Assembly: GCA_024760905.1 (NCBI GenBank)
Contig: CM045733.1
Span: 24,818,501-24,882,500 of the forward strand
Direction of reading: 5' to 3'
From: Plotosus lineatus
Lineage: Eukaryota; Chordata; Actinopteri; Siluriformes; Plotosidae
Length of the DNA stretch: 64,000 nt
Shown one piece after another: positions 34,004 through 45,178 of this stretch (its first letter is position 1; every line of letters starts with the position of its first letter). Below the pieces are notes generated by a model. That model had not been told where the DNA came from. It did not search any database and saw only the letters and a program-made list of their open reading frames with translations. The translations under genes and the position numbers were made by a program.

Positions 34004-34031
34004 CAGGAAAAAATGTCATTATTAAAAATAA

Positions 34032-34333
34032 AAAGGTCATGAGGAGGCTGGTGCCCATTGTGTGCAGCGCGTGAAGGCGGGGAACACCCTGAACAGCTTG
34101 CCAGACAATCACAAGGCAACACACACGACCTTTCACACTCACATCTAGATTCAATTTGGAACAGGCATTTAGCCTAACCTGCATGGCTTTGGACTGTGGG
34201 AGGAAAGCAGAGACGGAATGACGCAAACTCTATGCAGATTCCACACAGAGATGCCCGAGCCCAGGGCTCAAACCAGGACCTTGTAGATGTGGAGCGGACA
34301 TGCCAACCACTCAAGAACCATACTGCCCTGATG
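34032..34333 (-). mobile_element. SINE-B copy
   Basis: AGGAGGCTGGTGCCCATTG, CACCCTGAACAGCTTGCCAG, a short CAACACACACGACC, CAATTTGGAACAGGCATTT, GGACTGTGGGAGGAAAGC, ending in the head complement ATGCCAACCACTCAAG. Confidence 0.8.
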
Positions 34334-34715
34334 TGAACAATTGTACTTATAAATTACTCTGTGTGTGTGTTTTCTTTAGTAAGATATATTGTCTTTTTCA
34401 ATGAAAATGTAAGGAGTGATTCAGTTCAGATACTGTCTGTGCCTGATATGAACTTGAGTATCTGTTTGAAATGTGGGAGGATGGCTGGTTTTGGACTTAG
34501 GCCAGCTTCCAGCATTGGCATCTTCTTCTAGCCAAATGTGACAACCATGCAGATAGAAAATGCAGTATGCAATTCCTCTCAATGAATACTGCACACCCAT
34601 AATAAGCATTTTCCCCATGTACAGAGAGATAATTTGCACATAAACGACACATATTTAGTCTGTGGTTTCTCTGTTTCATAATTTTAGAGCAAAGCAAGTA
34701 GATCTGGGAATCAGA

Positions 34716-34760
34716 AAGAAGAAGAAGAAGAAGAAGAAGAAGAAGAAGAAGAAGAAGAAG
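34716..34760. repeat. (GAA)n microsatellite
   Basis: Pure GAA run. It resembles the RTE LINE tail, but no LINE body precedes it. Confidence 0.9.
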
Positions 34761-34883
34761 AACTACTGTATGTTAATAACTCCAGAGCAGTCTGTCTGGC
34801 TTAGGCATGATATTGTATCACAAGACAAATACAAGAAATACCGTCAAGCGCTTTTAAGTGTCATTTGTTTTGAAAAATATATA

Positions 34884-35510
34884 CAGTGGTACCTCACCAT
34901 ACAAAATTAATCTGTTCCAGAGCTTGTTTTGTAACCTGCATTTTTCATAAGTTGAACCACATTTTACATGTAAAACGCATGATTCGTTCCAAGGCTCCCA
35001 ATCATCATCATCATCATCATCATCATCAACCTGTCATGCCACTACTGGCAGATGGCTTCCACAACCTTCATAGTTGTGTGTCTGAACCATAACTCACCAC
35101 GCTGGTTCAGTGCAGGTTGATGAATGGTTTGAGTAGAAACACGCTGACGGCTTTGCAGCCTACTCTTTACAAAAGTCAGCATGGTTCTTTTACATGCCTC
35201 TCACCATAGACAGTGAGAGACTTGGCCTGCCTTTGATAACCCAGTTAGCTGCACTGGGGGGACAGTGATAACCTTGTGGGGACTCGAACCCCCAACCTCA
35301 GGATCGGCGATCCTGCACCTTAACCACTAGACCACCACTGCCCGTAAGGCTCCCAATACTACCCCCTAAACCCTTTAAAAATGATAAAAGTATACCTTTT
35401 AAGACCTCCTTCTGCTTCAATATCATACCGATGGTAGACGGGTTTGGCCGTATTCCTTTGTGATATCACTTGAGCCCGTTTCATCTTCTCACTCGCACCA
35501 GAAATCACAC

Positions 35511-35549
<39 letters not shown>

Positions 35550-35770
35550 GACCATGTCTTCTTAGCAGAGTTATAATCTTACAAATGTTTATGGAAGGTT
35601 AAAAGCCTGAATCAATAAATAAAGCATAAAACAACAGTAACTCTGTCCTTTACACGAAAAGCATCATGGTGGATTCAGCTCTATAATAGGCAATGGGAGG
35701 TAGTTGCATCATTCCTCCTAGGCAATGGGATCCCTGTCCAAGATGGCATCAGGTGGACCTGTCCAATCCT
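34884..35770. mobile_element. Tigger-like TIR element, right end lost (split by SINE-A)
   Basis: TA then CAGTGGTACCTCACCATACA. Interior blocks equal those of 32254-33054 (ACTACCCCCTAAACCCTTT at 35358, AAGACCTCCTTCTGCTTCAA at 35400). SINE-A at 35003-35345 interrupts it with a 12-bp duplication. The right portion stops near CCTGTCCAATCC without its TIR. It includes a (GT)n at 35513-35550. Confidence 0.8.
35003..35345 (-). mobile_element. SINE-A with a third, (GAT)n-ending tail
   Basis: Exact duplication AAGGCTCCCAAT at 34991-35002 and 35346-35357 defines the insertion. On the minus strand the head and body are ordinary SINE-A through GCCGTCAGCGTGTTTC. A different ~105-bp tail then follows (CATTCATCAACCTGCACTGA, GTGGTGAGTTATGGTTCAGA, GTAGTGGCATGACAGG), ending in (GAT)n. 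Neither the RTE nor the L2-like tail is present. The partner LINE is unknown to me. Confidence 0.9.
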
Positions 35771-35786
35771 ATACAGTACATATATA

Positions 35787-36460
35787 TAAAACCCTAAACA
35801 AACACAAAAGAAAAAACAACCCAAAACCTCCCATCAAAACTAGTTACATTTTTATGAGGTGCGCATCTGAATGCGTGCACACGCATCTGTATGTGTGTGT
35901 ATTTACATTTTATTTACACCCTATGTGGCAGTGGTGGTCGAGTGGTATAGGGTGCTGGATCGCTGATCCAAAGGATTGGGGGTTCGAGTCCCACTCTCCA
36001 CAAGGTTGTCACTGCTCTCAGTGCAGCTAAGTGGGTTATCAAAGGCCAACCATGTCTCTCATTGTCTATGGTGTGAGGCATGTAAAAGAACCGTTGCTGA
36101 CTTTCGACAAGAATAGGCTGCAAAGCCGTCAGCGTGTTTCCACCCTGCGATGGCCTGGCAAGCTGTCCAGGGTGTACTCTGCCCTCGCCCGAGTTTGGCT
36201 GGGATGGAAACCAGCCTCCCCGCGACCCTGATTAGGATTAAGTGGTTACAGAAAATGAACTGAACTGAACATCTTATGCATTATTTTTTAATGTTTAATT
36301 GTTCTTATAAGCATTTATAGCATTGAATATGTATTTAATGATATTATATACACATATACATGTACGTACACATCAGTGGGGGGGGGGGTGATCCTACTTC
36401 GCGGATTTCAATGGTCGCGTGAGGATCTCAGTACCAATTAACCGCATAAAGTGAGGGATC

Positions 36461-36463
<3 letters not shown>
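35787..36463. mobile_element. MITE, 'GGATCCC' family copy 5 (left end lost, split by SINE-A)
   Basis: AACCCTAAACAAACAC and AACAACCCAAAACCTCCCAT match copy 1 at 1656-1700. The right end is TACTTCGCGGATTTC ... AAGTGAGGGATCCCTG, followed directly by (TG)n. SINE-A at 35926-36268 interrupts it. Confidence 0.8.
35926..36268 (+). mobile_element. SINE-A, L2-like tail, full length
   Basis: Head GGCAGTGGTGGTCGAGTGGT, B box GGTTCGAGTCC, body to GTCAGCGTGTTTC, then CCTGCGATGGCCTGGCAAGC ... GATTAGGATTAAGTGGTTAC, ending GAAAATGAACTGAACTGA. Imperfect duplication ACACCCTATG / ACATCTTATG (35916 and 36269). Confidence 0.9.

Positions 36464-36514
<51 letters not shown>
36464..36514. repeat. (GT)n microsatellite
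   Basis: Begins immediately at the right TIR of MITE copy 5. Confidence 0.95.
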
Positions 36515-36517
<3 letters not shown>

Positions 36518-36519
36518 GA

Positions 36520-37380
36520 TTACTTTATATCCATTTTTGTCGACACATCTTATCTGTCAAGGTATCTGGAAAGCTACAATCAATCCCAACTGACTAATTA
36601 TAAAAGGTGGGCAACATTAATATTGTGTAATGTTCAAACTCTGTTAGTACACTGACCTGGGCAATTTGGGACTTTGGTCCAAAATGGTGCTTTCAATCCC
36701 ACCCAACAGGACGCCCCTCTTAAGACAAAAGCAAGGACGGAATGTATTTTCAGGGAGAAAACTTATGACACAGTGTAATAACAACTGGCAAAGTTATGTC
36801 TGGTATGTACAAGTCATAATGTAATGACACAACAGGGAGTTGTGGATTCAGGTGTAGAGGTATATTATTAAATCCAATGTCAATAAATAATATCCAAATC
36901 CCAGTCCAAAGCCATGTTCTGTAACAGGAAGTGATTGTCGCAAATTTTGTGCAACAGGAAAGAAATCGTACTAAAACCTAGGAATCAACACAAGAGACCA
37001 GAGGACAACTTAATAAGGCTTATACTAGTATATAGGTCAATAAAGCAGGTGGATAAGCTGGAAATGTAGTAGGTGGACAGCAGCATTGGCCAAATGTCAG
37101 GTGAAAGTGACCTCAGATAGATTTGACAGGATACCAAGTGACACGTATAATGATATTGGCATCATATGTAGGTTAGATTGTGGATAAAATGGTGATTCAT
37201 TAACAAAATGCTCTGAAGAGGGAAAAACAACCCTGCACTTTTAAATAGTGATGGCTTATAACACAGTCCTGCAGATTGCATGGATTTTATGTTGTATTTA
37301 GGTTTTAAAAGTTTCATAGACACTCATAACAGCATAATAACCTCACATGAACAAAATGTCCATGTTTTACACTGACTGGT
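36520..37380. other. Unassigned non-coding stretch
   Basis: No gene or repeat family recognised. Confidence 0.5.
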
Positions 37381-37384
37381 GAAA

Positions 37385-37850
37385 ATTCACACAATATTTT
37401 CTTGGACAGCCTTTAGCTTTGATCTCAGCATGTAATCCCCATGGTCATGGCATTGTTTCAACAAACTTAAGCAACACAACGTTTATTTCCATCCAGTGTT
37501 GTGCTCATTTATTACTGAAGTCTTGAACTGATGAGGAAAAAATTAAGCCACTCAATAAAGTTTTCTCCACATGTGTCAAAATGATTCCTCATGCTCCCTA
37601 AACCACTCGTCCCCAATTTATATCTGTGAAATGGGGGAAGAAAAATTCCTCATTCGGTACATTCAGGTCATTACCTGACTTCACTTTATTGCCACATTAA
37701 TGTTGCTGAGCCTTGACCTGACCAATTGGAGCTCAAGGTGTTGCAGATTACATGATGTGATCAAGGCTAAAGGCTTTCAAAGAAAATATTAGCATGTGTG
37801 ACTTCTTTCAGTATATATACTGCCTGGCAAAAAGAAAGTTGTACACGCAA
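37385..37850 (-). mobile_element. Tc1-like relic, composite
   Basis: The minus strand reads CAACACTGGATGGAAATAAA and GATCAAAGCTAAAGGCTGTC (transposase C-terminal region) and GTCAAGGCTCAGCAACATTA. On the plus strand at 37757-37803, AAGGCTAAAGGCTTTCAAAG and AATATTAGCATGTGTGAC repeat the 3' end, followed by ACTGCCTGGCAAAAAGAAAG, a Tc1-like terminus. So two oppositely oriented remnants are joined. Confidence 0.65.
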
Positions 37851-38237
37851 ATATATATTAGGCATTTTTTTCAATAAATACAACTTCTCCATGGAATGGG
37901 TCTTCAATCTTTGGGATGGCCGAATGCCAATCTCCAGAGGTCCTGGTTGTACAAGTCGAAAGTGCCACTATGTAGTACCACTTGTTACTTTGGCTGGCAA
38001 ACTGATTTCTTTAGTCTATACTCATTTTATGAAAAGCAACAAAATAGGAAAATAAAGTATTTGATAATAAGAATATGTTTCTTACTTTTAAGAATTTGAT
38101 TGTTTTTATTTTCCTCCAAATACATTTGTACTGCTGAAAGAAACAGAAATTCAGTTAAACATCTAGTTCCTTGCTAAGTAGCTCTGCTGGAATTTTATGG
38201 TAATAATGTAGATATTCTTTTGTTCTCAAGAGTTTGA

Positions 38238-38311
<74 letters not shown>

Positions 38312-38398
38312 GTCCGTCCGTCCGTCCGTCCGCCCGTCCGCCCGTCCGTCTGTCTGCCTGTCTGTCTGTCTGTCTGTATGTCTATCTATCCAGCTATC
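38238..38398. repeat. (TATC)n(CCGT)n(CTGT)n tetranucleotide tract
   Basis: TATC run grading into CCGT/CCGC, then CTGT, then TATC units, consistent with point-mutated unit types spreading by slippage. Confidence 0.95.
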
Positions 38399-38435
38399 AT
38401 GTACTGTCTGACTTTTGTTTTGTGACAACTGTTTG

Positions 38436-38439
<4 letters not shown>

Positions 38440-38471
<32 letters not shown>

Positions 38472-38497
38472 CCTCTCTCTCCCTCTCTCCCTCTCTT
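38440..38497. repeat. (CT)n microsatellite
   Basis: CT run with CCC interruptions. Confidence 0.95.
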
Positions 38498-38607
38498 AAA
38501 TCATTCTCTTATTAAATATATGTACATGGTTTAGCCCATTTGATCCTAAATAAAATGAAATAGGATAGACTCAGCTAGGTCATAAGTCGTTACTTCCTCT
38601 ATAGTAT

Positions 38608-38608
38608 A

Positions 38609-38663
<55 letters not shown>

Positions 38664-38682
38664 TTATGTGTGTGTATATATA

Positions 38683-38720
<38 letters not shown>

Positions 38721-38734
38721 CACACGCACACCCA

Positions 38735-38790
<56 letters not shown>
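38608..38790. repeat. Compound (GT)n(TA)n(CA)n microsatellite
   Basis: About 180 bp, block order GT, TA, CA (self-complementary overall), so it can fold on itself. It abuts the element at 38793. Confidence 0.95.
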
Positions 38791-38792
<2 letters not shown>

Positions 38793-39372
38793 GTCACTAT
38801 TCAAGTTATGACCTAGATTGCTTCCGACCAACCAGTTATAAGTCGGATTAGTCATAAGTCGGATATCTAACACAATAAAACAAAGCGTATTCTTCACCTG
38901 CATGTCATTTCAATATGTGAAATAAACTTGTAGCTTTACTTTGCACTGCTCACAACATAACTTTCACATTTCTTTGCCTATTATCTGGCAACCACGTGTA
39001 TAACAACTTTTCCATCTCTGCTATCGGTCCTTCACGTGGTTTTGTCATAGATTACTTAATTGGGGCTGCTGATTTCACTGCTCCCTTAATGCTGTCCTTG
39101 TCCTTCAAATTGTAGACACTGGAGTGGGAGAGATGTCGCTCTCAAGCGATGGAATTTACTTTTTTTTTTCCTCTTTCAAACTGCTTTATCACTTTCATCT
39201 TTGTCTCCAACGATAGTGCCTTCCTTGCTTTCTTGGTAGAATTGCTATCTGATGATTCGGATTTCCTCTTGAGGGCCATGGTAACGGTGTACAGTAAATG
39301 AATGTAAAAGAGAAGTTACTGCAACAGCAACTAGTCACTGAGTGTAGTGGTAGAATGCTGTAAGTGTGAGAT
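38793..39372 (-). mobile_element. Tigger-like element fragment
   Basis: The left border has GTCACTATTCAAGTTATGAC and repeated TAAGTCGGAT motifs typical of Tigger-like termini. The interior encodes a minus-strand transposase N-terminus (39125-39282). The right border runs into (TA)n and its TIR is not certain. Confidence 0.6.
39125..39282 (-). pseudogene. Tigger/pogo transposase N-terminal relic
   Basis: The minus strand starts at an ATG (39280-39282): MALKRKSESSDSNSTKKARK, then ALSLETKMKVIKQFERGKK, and then goes out of frame or meets stops after an A-run. A basic leader followed by 'SLETKMKVIKQFERG' is the expected N-terminus of a pogo/CENP-B-type helix-turn-helix. Past the A-run the translation has several stops and no DDE core. 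Compare the related relic at 16331-16485; the two share SLETKM. Confidence 0.65.
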
Positions 39373-39373
39373 G

Positions 39374-39489
<116 letters not shown>

Positions 39490-40814
39490 AATAAAGGTGT
39501 TACAATTTTAAACAAATCAAAAAACAAAAGTTAATCAGAATAAATAATGTAGCATTACTGAGTTATGGCATAAGCCTACCGTATATTAATCTTTTAGTTG
39601 CTATAGTATTGCTGGTGGGCAGTGGTGATCTAGTGGATAGTGTTTCCGACCTGGATAGGGATGGGCTCCGCCAGGCCAAATCAGCCCAAGTATCGCCATG
39701 AAGGTGCCCCAACGACATCCCCGGATGTTAAGGGATAAGTGAAAAAGAAGTACTTCTGGTAATAAAGTACTTATTAATGTTATTTCGCTTTACTTTAACA
39801 TACTCAATACAATTATTGAGCTGTGATCAAAGAGAAACACCTAAAAAGATTCAGATTGTAACACAATCCTACATTATCAAAGAATCACTGATAAATAATC
39901 AGCCTGGATCAACCACCAGCAGGCACGACCATAGCCAAAGCATCAAGCCATCCAAGAGACATTTCAAGGGCATGAACGGCAATAAATCAATAATGCATAA
40001 TTTAAAAACAACACAATGTGCTTTTCTTTAGATTTGCACTGATTTCCTTTAGATTTACTTGATCCTCTGTTGTAGATAACCACGATGACCCAGGGTTAGT
40101 GTGTGATTTTTGAAGCACAAACCCCATCACTCCTTCTCACTTCTTACATATATGAGAGGAATTTGACAATCTCCTGCTTGAAGAAACAGACACTAACACA
40201 AGAGTCTTTAGGATATCAGGAAAGTCAAAGCCTTTTTAATTACTCTGGGTGTAGGACAATGGGGAAAGGAGAAGCTGACACTGTAAGAGGAGGAGGAGGA
40301 GGTGGAGGAGCTTTTGCCTAGGGATGGACACAATAACCCTTATTTAAATGATGTGCTTGAAATACAACGTGCTGCAGTTGAGCCAAAGTGAGTAAAAGCA
40401 GAAATCAGCACTATTTCTGTCTATTTGAAGAAAGTACTAGAAATAGCTGCCAGTGGCGAAAAGTACAATGCTTCCACCGAGGTGTTTCATTTACAGTGCC
40501 AAAACATAGTGCTGTTTTTACCAGGGTTTTCAAACAGGATCGTAATAGCCTCTGGGTTATGAATTAATATATTTGTCTCAAATTGATAGTCTTCTTTTTT
40601 TTTTATGTGTCGTGGCAATTTTGTTAACCATGCGTATTTTCTGTTTAATCGAAGGGTGTAAATTTACATGACAGACCAGGCTGTTATTTAGTTGATACAG
40701 AGATGCTGTAGGCATTTTGAATAACAGATAGCAAACCTGCATTTCTGGAGGTAAATAAGCAGACAGTAAATACAGTCTTGGCTTTGTGGATTCACTGTCG
40801 CTTTTCCCCAGTGT

Positions 40815-40815
<1 letters not shown>
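39490..40815. other. Unassigned stretch with a possible SINE head
   Basis: At 39617-39760 GGGCAGTGGTGATCTAGTGG resembles a SINE-A head, but the sequence after it (GGGATGGGCTCCGCCAGGCC) is different; it could be a fourth variant or another SINE. No gene seen elsewhere. Confidence 0.4.

Positions 40816-40820
<5 letters not shown>

Positions 40821-40905
<85 letters not shown>
40821..40905. repeat. (CT)n(GT)n microsatellite
   Basis: CT run of about 65 bp then GT run. It is open in frame on the minus strand (Arg/Glu), an artefact. Confidence 0.95.
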
Positions 40906-40906
<1 letters not shown>

Positions 40907-41453
40907 AGACCTTCCTCGCTACATGAGTAGAAGAAAAATGTATATGGCAGGGAAATCCTCCCGTTCTGTCCCCTTCAAGCGTCAATCCAGCTTTCTGGCC
41001 AATCCAGTGGCGATCCATCAGCACCACTATGACAGGTGCAAGTGAAACAGGAGAAATATATGTGCGGTCATCTGAAAATGAACACCACTCATTTAGCAAA
41101 TGTATGTTTCAAACCTAGGATAGGTGTTGGGTTTCCACCCCTCACCTTCTTTTTAAATAGGCCCCTGCTGCTGACAGACTGCACAGGATACTCCAAATTG
41201 GGGAACATCCGTAATGACTTTTTATGGTTTGTTGATTGCTGGCAGTACATAGATACACTGTAGAGTACATTGTACAGTACTTCAGTATTTCCTGTTTTGT
41301 AATTCCATTCACTCAAACTATTATATACAAACATTTTGGATTATATCACTCAGTTCTGAGATGCCATGACACTATAGGTCCAGCAGTAAAGCAGCACGGC
41401 TCTGTGGTTATGATTTTTTATCTGTCTCACTGTTTATTATTAAAGGGGGCTAC

Positions 41454-41658
41454 TTCATTCATTCATCCCAGCCAACTCAGGGTGAGGACAGAGTACACCC
41501 TGGACAGCTCTCCAGGCCTTCGCAGGGCAGAAACACACTGTCGGCTATGCAGCTACTCTTGTCGAAAGTCAGCAATGGTTCTTTTACATGAACCTCACAC
41601 TATAGACAGTGAGAGACACGGCCGGCCTCTGATAACCCAGTTAGCGGCACTGGGGGGG
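41454..41658 (-). mobile_element. SINE-A fragment, L2-like tail
   Basis: Tail complement CAGAGTACACCCTGGACAGC joined to body complement AACACACTGTCGGC ... CCGGCCTCTGATAACCCAG. It is 5'-truncated, without the tRNA-like head, and part of the tail is deleted. Confidence 0.85.
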
Positions 41659-41659
41659 T

Positions 41660-42795
41660 TTAGTTGAATAGACTCAAATTTCATCCAAATTTTTTTTTTT
41701 TTTAATTTAAACAAAAAGGATACTTTTCAAAAGTGACATTGAGGAATTTTAATCATGTGTTGAAATGAAATTGCTGAGAGACAATATGTTATTACATTAT
41801 ATTTTTAATGTACTGAATACCAACCCAAATACTTTAAGTAAACGGAATGATAAAATACATTTTAGGAACATTGACCACATTTTAGAATCGCTGGTGTTTG
41901 GTATTTCTCCTTGTATCTCTATCTTGAACTGGATTTTTATTTCTCCAAGGAAACATAGAAGAGAATCTGAGAGACTAACCCCTTTTACTACTCATATCCC
42001 ATGAGCAATCTTTCTTTCAAGAGCAAATGTGAAAAAAGGCCCATGTTTACACTCATAAAACATATAATTATATCTAGACAAATCATGTCTTTAAAATATT
42101 TTAAGTCATAACACATAGTCAGGTTGTGCAGACAGGTGAAGTCATATTAGCAAGTGGTTTCTTGGTTGTAAAGCCCAACTCAATAGGAGGGAGCTCATAT
42201 GCCCAGCTAGTGTTTACTAAATGTCTGCATGGGTAATTGCTGAGTGCATATTGTTGCATTGTGTAAATATAGCACATAGCACTTTCCATCTGGTAATTAC
42301 AACCTGCAAATAACTCGCTACTTTCTGAAAACACATACCTATGCAAAAAATGACCACTCTTCTAGTTATGACCATACATGATAATGGTTGTGAAAATGAA
42401 CAGTTTGCTTTTGACCTCTTCATACTTCTGCTAAATTTGATTTATGATTAATCGCAAAGGCCTTCTGAAAGTGCCTGAAACAAGACGCTAAATACCTTGG
42501 CAATGTGTCATTGAAAAAAGTAAGAGTTTCTAGCTATTAATATCTGGACATCAAATGATGAGGCGGGGTAGTAAACAACATGTTGTGACAGGTTTAAGTG
42601 CCTGTTTTCTTGTGTTTTGTTTTAAAAAAGCAAAGCTTTAACTGATGAATTGTTGTGGTTTCATCTTTAAAAAATAAATATTTTTGAACAATGGAAGCAA
42701 GAGTGTGTTATAACAGAACTCTTGCATTGATGGCGCTTTGAATTATTATTTAGAATTTTATGATGCAACAAATTAAAATAAAATAAAACATCAGG
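41660..42795. other. Unassigned non-coding stretch
   Basis: AT-rich. No gene or known repeat seen. Confidence 0.5.
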
Positions 42796-42798
42796 AAC

Positions 42799-42800
<2 letters not shown>

Positions 42801-42853
<53 letters not shown>
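42801..42853. repeat. (AAT)n microsatellite
   Basis: Pure AAT run next to the 5' end of a SINE-B. Confidence 0.95.
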
Positions 42854-42855
<2 letters not shown>

Positions 42856-43153
42856 GATAGCGTAGTGGTTATCCTTTCAGGAAAAAAAGACCTGGGTTTG
42901 ATGACCTGGCTGGGTTGTTCCTCTGCGAAGTTTGCATATTCTTCCTGTGCTTGTGTGGGTTTCCTCTGGGCACTCCAGTTTCTTTCCAGAGTCCAAAAAT
43001 GCACAGTAGGCTAATTGGCTAGTCCAAATCATTCCTCTGTGTGAGTGTGAATGTGAGTGTGTACGTGGACGTTGTTTGTATGTGGACTCCGCCTTTGTCA
43101 GCCTCGCCGTGACCCTAATTAGGATTCAGTGGCTCGGAAAATGAATGAATGAA
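42856..43153 (+). mobile_element. SINE-B copy, near full length
   Basis: ATAGCGTAGTGGTTATCC head, GTGTGGGTTTCCTCTGGGC body, AGGCTAATTGGCTAGTCCA, tail ACCCTAATTAGGATTCAGTG, ending GAAAATGAATGAATGA. Confidence 0.85.
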
Positions 43154-43154
43154 A

Positions 43155-43738
43155 TGTCATCCCTTGCCATTTCGCGATTTGAGCATCGCGGTCTTGGTAC
43201 ATTGCGGTATTTTATATAAATATATGTATATTCATAAAAAATTCAAAATTCGTGCTGAAACTCACATGTAAGCAAGCGGAAGGCGGGGACCCAAAGCAGG
43301 CTGCATTCTTTCCAAACGACAGACTGAATTGCCCCTCCTCCCCAGTTTAGGCAGGGACCGCCCACTCAACTCAATCTCACAAGCTGATTGGCTTAGACGA
43401 GTGACGCTGTTGCCTCGCACATTCCCGCTGGATTTTTTGTGATTTTGTGATCTTACTGTATCGTGTTTATGAACGTCCTGCACCGTGGAGAAGAGCTATT
43501 GTCAGAAGTGAGTACTGTACTTCAAGTATTTATATATAAATTCTATTTAAATATTAATACATTACAGTATTTACATATGCATATAACTGTGTAACGTTTA
43601 ATATACACTTCTTGAGATTGTATAGACGCGTAAACATATAGAAATGAGATATGGTACAAATGGGGGGAGGGGCTTCCTACTTTGCGGTTGTTTCGAATAT
43701 CACGGCCAGGTCTGGTCTCCATTATCCGCGATATTCAA
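43155..43738. mobile_element. Tigger-like MITE (ends imperfect)
   Basis: The left part has CATCCCTTGCCATTTCGCGA. The right part (TACTTTGCGGTTGTTTCG ... ATTATCCGCG) is its diverged inverse. It then runs into (ATT)n. No coding relic recognised. Confidence 0.5.
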
Positions 43739-43775
<37 letters not shown>

Positions 43776-43790
43776 GTTGTTGTTGTTGTT
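43738..43790. repeat. (ATT)n(GTT)n microsatellite
   Basis: ATT run followed by five GTT units. Confidence 0.95.
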
Positions 43791-43885
43791 ATAACAATAT
43801 GCTATATATTTCTCTGGACCCTCACCAGACGCCTGTGTGCTTACTTACTGTATTTGTGTTTGTGTCTGTGCAAAACATATTATCT

Positions 43886-43984
43886 CATTCATTCATTTCA
43901 TTCTTCATCTGAATCGATTAATCCTAATTACATTCCCTGGGAGGCTGGCGCCCATCTCAGCCAACTCTGGGCAAGGGCAGGGTA
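43886..43984 (-). mobile_element. SINE-B tail fragment
   Basis: TCATTCATTTCATTCTTCAT, TTAATCCTAATTACATTCCC, GAGGCTGGCGCCCATCTCAG. Confidence 0.75.
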
Positions 43985-43999
43985 TTATCTGTATATTAT

Positions 44000-44920
44000 A
44001 TAATCTCTTTGTATTTGATTACTCCCGTAGCCCATACTACATTTTGAAATACTACATTAAAAAGAATATTGGTGCTACACCTTCTTAAAGTGCCTTGAAG
44101 TTCTATCAAGCTTACTCAGAAGGAAATATAAAAGGTGCATCTTCAGTTCGTAAAGGACGTCACACAGAAATGTCATGAGGAGTATTTCTAAGAATGCATG
44201 GAGGCAGTGTTTGGACAATTCACTAATCAAAACACTTAATGCACAACATGGAATCCTCTTTTAATGTTGCTCCATACTTGGTCCATATGGTGAGACTTTT
44301 CCACCCACAGCAGGTTTCTGCAAACGCTCCAAAGCAGCAAGAGGATGTAAGATGAGGGTTAGGAGATAAAATCCTGCTCATAAAATAAAAAGAGCAGCAA
44401 CCTTGAACTGCTGACCCAGCCACTCATTTTCACTAAAAATCACATAGATGGTTTAATCAGCGCATCAAGTAAACCAAATATAGAGTTAATATTCTGCTGT
44501 CTATGTCCATGTCTATGTCTATGTGAATGTCCAAATTCATAAAATACTACTACTACTACTACTACTACTACTAATAATAATAATAAATTTGCACTTCAGT
44601 CTTTATAGCAGCCCTCTTCTTCTCCTGATGTGTCAAGGCATGTCAGGTTCTGTGGCTCTTCACTTTATGCAAATCAGTTTCACATTATTATTACCCTGTT
44701 ATGAATACGAGCTGTACCTAATAAATACCATAATCAATAAATACCAGTCTCATTCAAACAGATCTTCAGGCTGAGCATAACTGTCTGTGACATATTAAAT
44801 AAATCAGTAGCTAGATGGACAGCAAGCCAAATTCAATGGTAGTGAACCAGGTTAGCAAAAAAACTAAAAAGTGAGTAGATTAAAATACTTCTCCTATGTA
44901 AAATATATCATGGAATTCCA
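44000..44920. other. Unassigned stretch with a trinucleotide run
   Basis: (CTA)n(ATA)n at 44546-44587. No gene seen. Confidence 0.5.
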
Positions 44921-44926
44921 AATCAA

Positions 44927-45018
44927 ACATTCATTTATTCATTTTCTTTACCACTTAATCCTAATTAGGGAAGCGGGGAGGCTGGCACCCATCTCAGCCG
45001 AGTCTGTACACCCTGGAT
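44927..45018 (-). mobile_element. SINE-B tail fragment
   Basis: ATTCATTTTCTTTACCACTT, AATCCTAATTAGGGAAGCGG, GCACCCATCTCAGCCGAG. It then passes into ACGT and CA repeats. Confidence 0.8.
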
Positions 45019-45029
45019 ATGTGTATATA

Positions 45030-45032
<3 letters not shown>

Positions 45033-45099
<67 letters not shown>

Positions 45100-45124
45100 A
45101 TATATAATATAAATAATATCTAAT

Positions 45125-45176
<52 letters not shown>
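45033..45176. repeat. (AC)n and (AT)n microsatellites
   Basis: AC run 45033-45077, then AT runs with TAATATAAATAATATCTAAT spacer (45101-45130). Confidence 0.95.

Positions 45177-45178
<2 letters not shown>

Noticed and set aside
34716..34760. LINE tail at the (GAA)n run
   Set aside because: No LINE 3' UTR or SINE tail precedes it, so it is called only a microsatellite.
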